DNA of 64,000 nt, taken from NCBI GenBank assembly GCA_018433765.1, contig JAHDQO010000008.1, forward strand, positions 1 through 64,000. Direction: 5' to 3'. Below, piece by piece: positions 25,635-34,189 of the stretch. Source of the DNA: Tissierellales bacterium. Lineage in GTDB: Bacteria > Bacillota > Clostridia > Tissierellales > Sedimentibacteraceae. The notes beneath the pieces were generated by a model, which saw only the letters and a program-made list of their open reading frames with translations, was not told the DNA's origin and searched no databases. Within the stretch, counting starts at the first letter, position 1; each line of letters starts with the position of its first letter. The translations under genes were made by a program, and so were the position numbers.

Positions 25635-26546
25635 TTGTATAATCAAGTTTATAAAGAATTAATAAATAATACTAAAAGTAAAGTATTAATAGATGAAAAT
25701 TTAAAGAAATATATATATTTTAAAATTGGAGGAACAGCAGATATTTTTGTTGAACCTGTAGATGTAGAAGATTTAATTAATACATTAGAAATATTTACAA
25801 AATATAATTATAAATTTTATATAATAGGTAATGGAACTAACTTACTTATTTCTGACGAAGGATTTAGAGGTGCAATTATACGTATAGGTGAGAAATTCAA
25901 TTATTCTAAAATTGAAGATACGTATATAAAAGCAGGTGCAGGAATTTTACTTTCAGCTTTATCAAAGGAAACTGCTAAAAAAGGATTAACTGGTTTGGAA
26001 TTTGCTAGTGGAATTCCTGGTTTTTTAGGTGGTGCAGTAGCAATGAATGCTGGTGCTTATGGTGGTGAAATGAAAGATGTAGTTACGAAAGTAAAATGTG
26101 TCGATTATAAAGGTATTATTTATGAGTACTCTAATGAAGAAATGCATTTGTCATATAGAAACAGCAGAGCTATAAAAGAAAATTTGATAATTATCGAAAC
26201 AGAAATGAATTTAAAGACAGGTAATAAAGAAGAAATTCTAAAGAATATAAAAGAGTTAACAAAAAAAAGAACAGAAAAACAGCCGCTTAATTTACCTAGT
26301 GCAGGTAGCACATTTAAAAGACCAAAGGAAGGATATGCATCAAAGCTTATAGAAGATGCTGGTTTAAAAGGACTTAGATATGGAGACGCTATGGTATCGG
26401 ATAAACATAGTGGTTTTATTGTAAATTGTGGAAATGCTACATGTGATGATGTATTAAGTTTAATGAGAATAGTAATAAAAACAGTTAAAGATAAATATGA
26501 TATAATCTTAGAGCCTGAAGTAAAAATTATAGGATGTAAATTGTAA
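25635..26546 (+). CDS. murB: UDP-N-acetylenolpyruvoylglucosamine reductase
   Basis: This FAD enzyme reduces UDP-GlcNAc-enolpyruvate to UDP-MurNAc with NADPH, the second step of peptidoglycan precursor synthesis. The 303-residue chain has YFKIGGTADIFVEP, the FAD-binding IGNGTNLLISDEGF, GLEFASGIPGFLGGAVAMNA, the Ser-containing SAGSTFKRPKEGYASKLIE and ILEPEVKIIG at the end. The start is TTG at 25635, eight bases after GTGGGGG. The gene opens a cluster (murB, PHP, rapZ, yvcK) that is conserved in clostridia next to hprK. The 213-base gap before it holds no gene. Confidence 0.96.
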   Translation: MYNQVYKELINNTKSKVLIDENLKKYIYFKIGGTADIFVEPVDVEDLINTLEIFTKYNYKFYIIGNGTNLLISDEGFRGAIIRIGEKFNYSKIEDTYIKAGAGILLSALSKETAKKGLTGLEFASGIPGFLGGAVAMNAGAYGGEMKDVVTKVKCVDYKGIIYEYSNEEMHLSYRNSRAIKENLIIIETEMNLKTGNKEEILKNIKELTKKRTEKQPLNLPSAGSTFKRPKEGYASKLIEDAGLKGLRYGDAMVSDKHSGFIVNCGNATCDDVLSLMRIVIKTVKDKYDIILEPEVKIIGCKL

Positions 26547-26552
26547 AACAAT

Positions 26553-26757
26553 TTAAGCGAGAAACGAGGAACGATGAACTAGTAACATGGTAGCTTTACT
26601 AACGTAAAGCTTTATGAATTGAGAAATGAGAAATGAGAAATGAGAATTAATGGAAGTTTTACTCCGTAAAACAATTATTAATATATAAATTTACGAATTA
26701 ATATGAGTAAATTAACTATATTACTCGTTACTCATTACTAGTTTTTCGTTCAATTAT
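26553..26757. repeat. Two nested palindromic repeats
   Basis: Left arms GCGAGAAACGAGGAACGATG and GAGAAATGAGAAATGAGAAT lead to two cores: GCTTTAC-TAAC-GTAAAGC (26593-26610) and GTTTTAC-TCC-GTAAAAC (26656-26672). They share one right arm, TTACTCGTTACTCATTACTA onward, ending just before the ribosome site of the next gene. Confidence 0.75.
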
Positions 26758-26774
26758 AAAAGAGGGATGAATTT

Positions 26775-27518
26775 GTGAACATGAAAACATATGCTGATTA
26801 TCATATACATTCTGAATATTCAAGGAATAAGCACGGCAAAGGTACACTAGAAGATATTACAAAAAGAGCTGTTGAATTAGGGTTAGAAGAAATAGCTGTA
26901 TCTGATCATGGACTTAAACATTTTATGTTCGGAATAAGAACTAAAAATGTTAAGAAAGCAAGAGAAGAGATAAATGAGCTCAATAAAAAATATCCTCAAA
27001 TTAAAATTCTGCAAGGAATTGAGGCTAACCTAACAAGTATGGATGGGCATTCTGATATTAACGAAGTAATAACAAAAAATTGTGATATTGTTCTTTTAGG
27101 TTTTCATTATGGGGTTACATTTAGAACTATAAAAGATGCTTTTGTGTTATTAGTGTTAAACTATTTTGCTAAATATTCTGATAAGCTAAGAAAAAAAATG
27201 ATTGAAATTAATACAAAGGCATTGGAAGAGGTAATGCATAAATATGATATAGATGTTTTAACTCATCCGGGAGATAAAATATTTGTTGATATAGAAAGAA
27301 TAGCTAAAGCAGCAGAAGAGACCAACACAATACTAGAAATAAATGACAGCCATGGACATTTAAATATAGAAGAAATTAAGAAAGTATCAAAATACAATGT
27401 TAAATTTATAATTGGCAGTGATGCACATTCAGTTGAAAATATAGGTAATTGTGATAATTCTATAGAGAGGGCTGTAAAAGCAGGACTAGATTTTAAAAGA
27501 ATTATAAATATTAAGTGA
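26775..27518 (+). CDS. PHP-domain metal-dependent phosphoesterase
   Basis: The 247-residue cytoplasmic protein has the PHP signature ADYHIHSEYS with metal-binding His, followed by AVSDHGLKHF, GIEANL, VLLGFHYG, VLTHPGD, EINDSHGH and IGSDAHS. These supply the nine ligands of a trinuclear metal site in the YcdX/histidinol-phosphatase group. The substrate is not known; the gene is conserved between murB and rapZ in clostridia, so a role in cell-wall or carbon signalling is possible. The start is GTG at 26775, eight bases after AGAGGG; ATG at 26781 is the alternative. Confidence 0.85.
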   Translation: MNMKTYADYHIHSEYSRNKHGKGTLEDITKRAVELGLEEIAVSDHGLKHFMFGIRTKNVKKAREEINELNKKYPQIKILQGIEANLTSMDGHSDINEVITKNCDIVLLGFHYGVTFRTIKDAFVLLVLNYFAKYSDKLRKKMIEINTKALEEVMHKYDIDVLTHPGDKIFVDIERIAKAAEETNTILEINDSHGHLNIEEIKKVSKYNVKFIIGSDAHSVENIGNCDNSIERAVKAGLDFKRIINIK

Positions 27519-27612
27519 TAGTGATGTAAAAAATACAAAATTTAAATTATTGTTAATCTTATTAAAAAACAGGGTACAAATATAATATATTAAATAGAAA
27601 GATGAGGGTATT

Positions 27613-28467
27613 ATGGAGTTTGTAATTATTACAGGATTATCTGGTGCAGGAAAAAGCCAGGCAGTTAAGATTTTAGAAGATATGAGCTACTATTGTATGG
27701 ATAATTTACCTCCAGCATTACTGCCTAATTTTGCTGAGCTGTGCATAGAATCAAAGAAGCTTGTTGATAAGTCAGCAGTAGTTGTTGATATTAGAGGGGG
27801 CATATTTTTTGATGATTTATTTAAAAGTTTACAAATATTAAAAGAAAAAGGTTTAAAATATAGTATTTTGTATCTTGATGCAACTGATGAAGTTCTTGTT
27901 AATCGGTATAAGGAACTTAGAAGACCCCATCCATTAAGTTCTGGGGGAAGAATAATAGATGGAATAAAAACAGAAAGAATAAAACTGAGGGAAGTTAAAC
28001 AAAAAGCTGATTATATTATTGACACTACAAATATGAACCTTGGCAGATTAAAAGAAGAAATTAAGAGTATCTTTTTGAAAGGTAAAATTTCACACAATTT
28101 AACTGTATCTATAATTTCATTTGGGTACAAATATGGTATTCCTAATGATGCAGATCTTATATTTGATGTTAGATTTATGCCAAATCCTCATTATATAAGT
28201 GAATTAAGACCGCTGACAGGTAATAATAAAGAAATTCAAGATTATGTTATGAAACATGAAGTAAGCAGAATATTTGTAGAAAAACTAGTAGATATGCTTA
28301 AGTTCTTACTGCCACATTATACTAAAGAGGGTAAAAGTCAACTAGTTGTTGGTATAGGATGTACAGGTGGAAAGCATAGATCAGTAACTATTGCAAATGT
28401 CTTGGCAGATATACTAGGGGAACAAAATTACAGAATATTGTTATCACATAGAGATGAACATAAATAA
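27613..28467 (+). CDS. rapZ: RapZ/YvcJ nucleotide-binding protein
   Basis: This is a GTP/ATP-binding protein of 284 residues. In enterobacteria RapZ guides small RNAs to RNase E for control of GlmS; in Bacillus YvcJ affects competence. The Walker A GLSGAGKSQA lies at residues 8-15, followed by YCMDNLPPAL. The C-terminal RNA/metabolite-binding domain contains DVRFMPNPHYISELRPLTG and IGCTGGKHRSV. ATG at 27613 follows a weak GATGAGGG. It precedes yvcK as in most Firmicutes, although a repeat cluster separates them here. Confidence 0.95.
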   Translation: MEFVIITGLSGAGKSQAVKILEDMSYYCMDNLPPALLPNFAELCIESKKLVDKSAVVVDIRGGIFFDDLFKSLQILKEKGLKYSILYLDATDEVLVNRYKELRRPHPLSSGGRIIDGIKTERIKLREVKQKADYIIDTTNMNLGRLKEEIKSIFLKGKISHNLTVSIISFGYKYGIPNDADLIFDVRFMPNPHYISELRPLTGNNKEIQDYVMKHEVSRIFVEKLVDMLKFLLPHYTKEGKSQLVVGIGCTGGKHRSVTIANVLADILGEQNYRILLSHRDEHK

Positions 28468-28715
28468 GATAAAAGTGAAAAGTGAAAAGATAAGAGTTAA
28501 GGTAGCTTTACTACCGTAAAGTAAACAAAATAAAAGATAAAAGTGAAAAGATAAAAGTTAGGGAAGTTTTACTCAATAAAACATTAAATATTAAAAGATT
28601 TATGAAGTATGAACAAATCAACCATAACTTTTAACTATTAACTTTTAGTTTTTAACTTAAAATGTGAGCACAATTCAGTGTTTTTCCGTGTAGTTCCGTG
28701 GTTAATTAATTATAA
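28468..28715. repeat. Composite palindromic repeats
   Basis: Left arms of the AAAAGTGAAAAGATAAGAG type lead to a core GCTTTAC-TACC-GTAAAGT (28505-28522) and a degenerate GTTTTAC-TCA-ATAAAAC near 28566. The right arm is AACCATAACTTTTAACTATT and onward. A partial GTGAGCACA core with CAGTGTTTTTCCGTG words ends the block near 28700. No gene is present. Confidence 0.7.
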
Positions 28716-28733
28716 AATAGAGGTAGTTTAAAA

Positions 28734-29690
28734 ATGAAAATTGTTGTTTTTGGCGGTGGAACAGGACTGTCAATTTTGTTAAGAGGATTAAAGAAATACA
28801 CAAAAGAAATAACTGCTGTTGTAACAGTTGCTGATAACGGTGGAGGTTCTGGTGTTTTAAGAGAAGATTTAGGTATGCTTCCTCCAGGAGATATGAGAAA
28901 CTGTATTGTAGCTTTATCTGATATAGAACATGTAATGGTTCAGTTAATGCAGTATAGATTTAAGGAAGGATACTTGAAAGGACAAAGTTTTGGAAATCTT
29001 CTTATTGCTGCTATGTATGAATTTTTTGGCGATTTTGAGCATGCATTAAAAGAGATAGGAAATATCTTTAGACTTTCAGGCAAAGTTCTCCCTATGACTT
29101 TAGAAGACACAAATTTGAAGGCAGAACTAGTAAATGGAGAATATATTTTTGGTGAAAAAAGTATACCTGAATATGTAAGAAAAACTAAAAATTCTATAAA
29201 AAAAATACAACTCATTCCTGACAACTGCAGCCCTTTAGAAGAAACTATTCAAGAAATACATCAAGCAGATATCATAATACTTGGTCCAGGAAGTTTATAT
29301 ACTAGTGTAATACCAAACCTTTTAATAGATACAATTCCGACTAATATAAAAAAATCTAAAGCTAAAACCTTTTATATATGCAATATTATGACTCAACCGG
29401 GTGAAACAGATGGATATGATGTAAAAAGACATGTAGATTCAATATTAAGTCACATAGATGAAAATATTTTAGATTATGTAATAGTAAATGATACAAAAGT
29501 ACCTGCAAATGTTTTAGATAAATATAAATACGAAGGTTCACAGCAAGTATTACTTGATGATAGACAAAAAAGGGAACTAAAAGAAAATAACATAGAAATA
29601 ATTAGTGGTAATTTTATAGATATTGAGAAGAATTATATTAGGCATGATGCAGATAAAATAGGTGAAGTTTTGGAACAGTTTAATAGTTAA
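28734..29690 (+). CDS. yvcK: YvcK gluconeogenesis factor (CofD-like)
   Basis: YvcK binds UDP-sugars and is needed for growth and normal cell shape on gluconeogenic carbon. The 318-residue protein has VFGGGTGLSILLRGLK, TVADNGGGSGVLREDLGMLP, PGDMRNCIVALSD and LGPGSLYTSVIPNLL, all typical. The start codon is clear and follows AGAGGTAG. In most Firmicutes the next gene would be whiA; here a PAS-PP2C phosphatase follows instead. Confidence 0.95.
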   Translation: MKIVVFGGGTGLSILLRGLKKYTKEITAVVTVADNGGGSGVLREDLGMLPPGDMRNCIVALSDIEHVMVQLMQYRFKEGYLKGQSFGNLLIAAMYEFFGDFEHALKEIGNIFRLSGKVLPMTLEDTNLKAELVNGEYIFGEKSIPEYVRKTKNSIKKIQLIPDNCSPLEETIQEIHQADIIILGPGSLYTSVIPNLLIDTIPTNIKKSKAKTFYICNIMTQPGETDGYDVKRHVDSILSHIDENILDYVIVNDTKVPANVLDKYKYEGSQQVLLDDRQKRELKENNIEIISGNFIDIEKNYIRHDADKIGEVLEQFNS

Positions 29691-29738
29691 AATGGTTATA
29701 GACCATTAAATAATTATAAAAACATTAGAGGTATGAAC

Positions 29739-30848
29739 ATGAAAAATAGTATTAAAGATATTATTGAAAAAGGAATAAGTATAGAAGGTACACAAATAAA
29801 TATTATTGGTGAAATGATTGACTGGGTAAGAGTAATAGATAAAAATTCTATTGTTAAATATGCAAATAAAAAAATGAAAGATGATTTAGGAAATAATATA
29901 GAAGGCAAAAAGTGTTATGAAGTTTTAGGAAGGAAAGAAAAATGTTCAGTCTGCGTTTCTAGTTATACATTAGAAACAGGTAAAATATCAAAAAAAGAAG
30001 AAAAGATTGGTGAAAAAATATATAATATTATCTCTTCACCTGTAAAAACAGATAAAGGTGAAATAATTGCGGCAGTTGAAGTATTTAGAGATATTACTAA
30101 AGAAAAAGAATTAGCTATGAATCTTGAGAATAAGAATAAAATAATGAGCAGTGATATACAATTTGCAAAAAATATGCAGGAAAGAATGCTGCCTATTATA
30201 GGAATTTATAATGGATTGATGATAAACTATCTCTATAAACCTTCAGAAATGTTAAGCGGTGATATATTTGATGTATACAAGATTGACCATAACCATACAG
30301 GTATTTATATATGTGACGTTGTTGGTCATGGAGTGACTGCATCTTTGCTTACAATATTTGTTAGACAGTCTCTTAGAGCAATAAGCAAAAACGAAACAAA
30401 TATAAATAAAATTATTGGAGAATTACATAAAACCTTTTTAACCTTAAATCTTGAAGCTGATAAATACTTTTCAGTTTTTTTTGGTATTTATAATAATAAT
30501 TCAAATGAGTTTAAATATATTAATGCTGGTCATAATGCTATACCAATACTTTTAAGAAATGGTAATATTACATTGCTAGAAGCGAGAGGTTACCCAATAA
30601 GTAATATATTTGATACTGTAAATTATGATATTAATACTGTAAATTTACAGGAAAAAGACAGATTGATTTTGTATTCAGATGGTATAATTGAAGCAAGAAA
30701 TAATGAAGGAATACAATTTGGTATGGATAGATTTTTAGAAATAGTTAAAAAAGAAAAAAATATTTTAAATAAAATTGGAGAAAGTGTTGAAAGTTATACG
30801 AACAAGCAAACTGATGATTATGCTGTTTTAATGATGGATGTAGTTTAA
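29739..30848 (+). CDS. PAS-domain PP2C (SpoIIE-type) serine phosphatase
   Basis: The 369-residue protein combines an N-terminal PAS domain (about 20-130, DWVRVIDKNSIVKYANKKM) with a SpoIIE/RsbU-type PP2C phosphatase domain (about 155-369). Phosphatase motifs include FAKNMQERMLP, PSEMLSGDIFDVY, YICDVVGHGVTASLL, INAGHNAIPILL and LILYSDGIIEARN, giving the Asp metal ligands. Such enzymes dephosphorylate anti-sigma-factor antagonists. The PAS region has Cys in KKCYEVLGRKEKCSVC, which may bind metal or heme. ATG at 29739 follows AGAGG by seven bases. No anti-sigma partner is encoded nearby. Confidence 0.87.
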   Translation: MKNSIKDIIEKGISIEGTQINIIGEMIDWVRVIDKNSIVKYANKKMKDDLGNNIEGKKCYEVLGRKEKCSVCVSSYTLETGKISKKEEKIGEKIYNIISSPVKTDKGEIIAAVEVFRDITKEKELAMNLENKNKIMSSDIQFAKNMQERMLPIIGIYNGLMINYLYKPSEMLSGDIFDVYKIDHNHTGIYICDVVGHGVTASLLTIFVRQSLRAISKNETNINKIIGELHKTFLTLNLEADKYFSVFFGIYNNNSNEFKYINAGHNAIPILLRNGNITLLEARGYPISNIFDTVNYDINTVNLQEKDRLILYSDGIIEARNNEGIQFGMDRFLEIVKKEKNILNKIGESVESYTNKQTDDYAVLMMDVV

Positions 30849-30877
30849 AAAAATTGAAAGAAAGGAACTGAAAAGAT

Positions 30878-32182
30878 ATGGACTGTAAAAATATTATTAT
30901 TGATATGGAAAGAAGCTTTATTACAAAGGATGAAATTAGAAATAATAAAGAGAAGACTTTGGAATCATATGAATTATTATATAACAAAACAGGAGAAGGA
31001 AACAACTTTTTAGGATGGGTAAATTTACCTGATTCATATGATAAAGAAGAACATAAAGAAATAAAAGAAACAGCCCATTACATAAGGAAAAATAGCAATG
31101 TTCTAATTGTTATAGGAATAGGAGGTTCTTATCTAGGTGCAAAAGCTGCAATAGAAGCACTAAAAGGGAATTTTTACAATGAGTTAACAAAAGACTTTCC
31201 GCAAATATATTTTGCAGGGAATAATATAAGCGGCAGTTATTTAAAAAGATTATTAAGAGTTATAGAAGATAAAGATATTTGTTTAAATGTTATCTCTAAA
31301 TCAGGTACTACTACAGAACCTGCTATAGCATTTAGAATATTAAGAGAATATATTGAAAGAAAATATGGAAAAAAGGAAGCTTCAAAAAGAATTTTTGTAA
31401 CTACAGATAAACAAAATGGAGCTTTAAAAAAACTTTCAGAAAAAAAAGGATATAAAACATTTATAATACCAGATAACGTAGGAGGTAGATTTTCTATTTT
31501 TACACCTGTAGGACTTTTACCTATGGCTGCTGCTGGTATTGATATAGATGCTGTAATGAATGGTCTAAGAGATGCTTATAAAGAATATAGCAAGAAAGAC
31601 TATGAAGAAAATATATGCTGTCAATATGCTTCAGCAAGAGACATACTTTATAGAAAGAACAAAGGAATAGAAATATTGGTAAATTATGAGCCTTCGCTAT
31701 CATTTATCTCTGAATGGTGGAAACAGCTTTATGGAGAAAGTGAAGGTAAAGATGGCAAAGGTATTTTTCCTGCTTCAGTGAACTTCTCTACTGACTTACA
31801 TTCCATGGGACAGTATATACAAGATGGCAGACGGCATTTATTTGAGACAGTATTAGTTTTACAAGAAAACGAAGAAGACTTAGTTATACCTGAAGATAAA
31901 TATGATTTGGACAAGCTAAATTATTTAGCTGGAAGAAAATTAAACTATGTAAATAGTAAAGCATTAGAGGGAACTGTATCAGCACATGTAAGTGGAAATG
32001 TTCCTAATATACTAATAAATATTCCAAGAATGAATGAATATTATTTTGCAAAATTACTCTATTTTTTTATGCTATCTTGTGGAATAAGTGGATACATGTT
32101 AGGTGTTAATCCATTTAATCAGCCTGGCGTGGAAACATATAAGAAGAATATGTTTTCTTTGTTAGGTAAACCTTCGATATAA
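30878..32182 (+). CDS. pgi: Glucose-6-phosphate isomerase
   Basis: This cytoplasmic glycolytic enzyme interconverts glucose 6-phosphate and fructose 6-phosphate. The 434-residue length and motifs match the bacterial family: [74 protein letters not shown] and [19 protein letters not shown] at 30878 follows GAAAGGAACTG. It begins 30 bases after the phosphatase gene, so the two may be co-transcribed. It would process the glucose 6-phosphate released by the frl pathway. Confidence 0.96.
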   Translation: MDCKNIIIDMERSFITKDEIRNNKEKTLESYELLYNKTGEGNNFLGWVNLPDSYDKEEHKEIKETAHYIRKNSNVLIVIGIGGSYLGAKAAIEALKGNFYNELTKDFPQIYFAGNNISGSYLKRLLRVIEDKDICLNVISKSGTTTEPAIAFRILREYIERKYGKKEASKRIFVTTDKQNGALKKLSEKKGYKTFIIPDNVGGRFSIFTPVGLLPMAAAGIDIDAVMNGLRDAYKEYSKKDYEENICCQYASARDILYRKNKGIEILVNYEPSLSFISEWWKQLYGESEGKDGKGIFPASVNFSTDLHSMGQYIQDGRRHLFETVLVLQENEEDLVIPEDKYDLDKLNYLAGRKLNYVNSKALEGTVSAHVSGNVPNILINIPRMNEYYFAKLLYFFMLSCGISGYMLGVNPFNQPGVETYKKNMFSLLGKPSI

Positions 32183-32242
32183 TTAATCTATAATAGTAAG
32201 CTAAAACTAATACTGAAAATTATATAAATATGGGGTAAAAGA

Positions 32243-33721
32243 ATGAAGAAAATATTGATATATATAATTATATATGAAATTTTGTTTAATAATAAATTCG
32301 TTTTTGCTACCAATGGATTAGAATTAATTAAATCTAAAGTAACAATATATAACACTTATTTAGTTTTAGGTACTTCAATTATTTTGTTTATTACTACGAT
32401 AGTTCAGAAAGTCAATTTAAACAAGAAAGCAAGAGATATTGCCAAAGAAAAAGAAAAAGTAACTTATTTGGCATATTATGATCAGCTTACTAGACTAAAG
32501 AATAGGACAAGTTTCTATAAAGAAGTTGAACAATTATTAAGTCAAAAAAGTAAGTTTATCTTATATTTTCTTGATATAGATGATTTTAAAAGCATAAATG
32601 ATATTTATGGTCATCAAGAAGGAGATTGTTTTCTTATTAAAATTGCAAAACAATTAAAAAATAATTTTCCTAAATTAGAGATTTTCAGATTAGGCGGAGA
32701 CGAGTTTACTTTAGTAATGAAAGACAATGTATCTTTTGAAAGTATTACTAATAACGCAGAGAATATAATTAATACTTTAATGAAGCCTATGGTTCACAAT
32801 GAAATAAAAGCGAGTGTTACTGCTAGTATTGGTATTTCTATATATCCTCAACATGGACAAAGTGTTGGAGAACTGTTAAAAAATGCAGATATAGCAATGT
32901 ATAAATCAAAACAACTTGGTAAAAATAGATATTTTATCTATACTGACGAACTTGGAAATGAAGTAAAAACATTTGAATCAATAAAAGATCAAATTCATAT
33001 TGCAGCGGATAATTTGAATCAGATACATATGCATTATCAACCAATATATGATATAGATGGACAAGTAGTAGCAGTTGAATCTCTAATGCGTTTAACTCAT
33101 CTTAGCGAAAAAATGTTATATCCTAATGACTTTATTACTTTGGCAGAAAAAACAGGTATTATACATAAATTAGGTTTAACTGCTATAGAAAAAACACTAA
33201 TAGATATTAATAAATATAATATTAGTAAAACCGTTAGTATAAATATATCTACTTTACAGTTACTAAATGATGAATTTGTTAATGAAATAAAAAAATTGAT
33301 ATCAAAATATAATATAAATACAGATAAAATACTTTTTGAGATAAAAGAAACTAAAAAGATATATGATATCAATAAAGTTATTGTTGTAATGGAAAAAGTT
33401 AAAAAATTAGGTATAAGAATAGCAATAGATGATTTTGGTATAGGTTTTACGTCTATTGGATATTTATATAAATTTCCTATAGATTTTATTAAAATTGATA
33501 GAAGTTTAATTCAAGAAATAAGTAAAAATCAAAGAATTGAACAATTAATCAAAGATGTATTAAAATTAGCTGAAAATGCTAATATAAAAGTAATAGCAGA
33601 AGGTGTAGAAAATAACAAGCAGTTAGAATTCCTGATTAAGAATGATTGCCAATATTTTCAAGGATATTTAAAGACAAAACCGTTTCCTTGGTATGATTTA
33701 AAAAAAATAATAAATTTTTAG
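32243..33721 (+). CDS. Membrane-anchored GGDEF-EAL protein
   Basis: The 492-residue protein has two N-terminal hydrophobic segments (a signal-like first helix and YLVLGTSIILFITTIV), then a short helix and a GGDEF domain with intact RLGGDEF motif, DIDDFKSINDIYGH and ASIGISIYPQHG. The EAL domain shows ESLMRL in place of EAL, keeping the catalytic Glu, with IDDFGIGFTSIGYL, IKIDRSLI and AEGVENN. It could both make and degrade cyclic-di-GMP; which activity dominates cannot be read. No periplasmic sensor domain is large enough to name. It converges with the next gene, overlapping by four bases. Confidence 0.9.
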   Translation: MKKILIYIIIYEILFNNKFVFATNGLELIKSKVTIYNTYLVLGTSIILFITTIVQKVNLNKKARDIAKEKEKVTYLAYYDQLTRLKNRTSFYKEVEQLLSQKSKFILYFLDIDDFKSINDIYGHQEGDCFLIKIAKQLKNNFPKLEIFRLGGDEFTLVMKDNVSFESITNNAENIINTLMKPMVHNEIKASVTASIGISIYPQHGQSVGELLKNADIAMYKSKQLGKNRYFIYTDELGNEVKTFESIKDQIHIAADNLNQIHMHYQPIYDIDGQVVAVESLMRLTHLSEKMLYPNDFITLAEKTGIIHKLGLTAIEKTLIDINKYNISKTVSINISTLQLLNDEFVNEIKKLISKYNINTDKILFEIKETKKIYDINKVIVVMEKVKKLGIRIAIDDFGIGFTSIGYLYKFPIDFIKIDRSLIQEISKNQRIEQLIKDVLKLAENANIKVIAEGVENNKQLEFLIKNDCQYFQGYLKTKPFPWYDLKKIINF

Positions 33722-34119
33722 AATTTATTATTTTTTTCATCGTCTATTTTAATAATTTCAGCCTCTACAGTTTCAATTTCTTCATCAGAATTTTTATCAA
33801 TAATAGTACTGTCTTCATTTTTAATCATTTCTATTTCTAATTCTTTTTGTTTAATATCTTCTAGATATGAGTCTATTTTATTAAAAAATTCTTTTAATTC
33901 TTCTATATCAGATAAGCTGCTGTTTCTTAAGGCATAAGCTTCTTTTCCTAAGTCACAGTATACTCCTTTAATTTTACTGTTTATACTCATAATTTGCGCT
34001 TTATTCTTTTGAATTTCTATAGTCTTTGAAGATTTTTCAGCTGCAAATTCAATACCATCTTTTGCAGTTTCAAGTCCATCTTTCAATCCTCTTTTTATTT
34101 TATCAAAATTAATAGGCAT
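33718..34119 (-). CDS. Coiled-coil protein of unknown function
   Basis: I do not recognise a named family. The 133-residue protein is highly charged with a predicted long helix (about residues 30-105) and an acidic C-terminus rich in Glu, Asp and Ile. The segment GVYCDLGKEAYALRN in the middle is the only distinctive feature; similar segments occur in small clostridial proteins with zinc ribbons, which this one lacks. The start is well supported by GGAGG. No signal peptide or membrane segment. It is separate from the histidine kinase gene upstream on the same strand. Confidence 0.6.
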   Translation of the reverse strand: MPINFDKIKRGLKDGLETAKDGIEFAAEKSSKTIEIQKNKAQIMSINSKIKGVYCDLGKEAYALRNSSLSDIEELKEFFNKIDSYLEDIKQKELEIEMIKNEDSTIIDKNSDEEIETVEAEIIKIDDEKNNKF

Positions 34120-34189
34120 AGTTATTCCTCCATAAATTAATGTATATTTATTCCCTCATTTTAATTTTAACATAATATTTTATGAAAAT

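Noticed and set aside
26120-26551. 143-codon minus-strand open frame over murB
   Set aside because: Antisense of a conserved enzyme; composition is of a shadow frame.
29691-29707. AATGGT-TATAG-ACCATT hairpin after yvcK as a terminator
   Set aside because: Stem of six pairs, AT-rich, no T run; unlikely to terminate.
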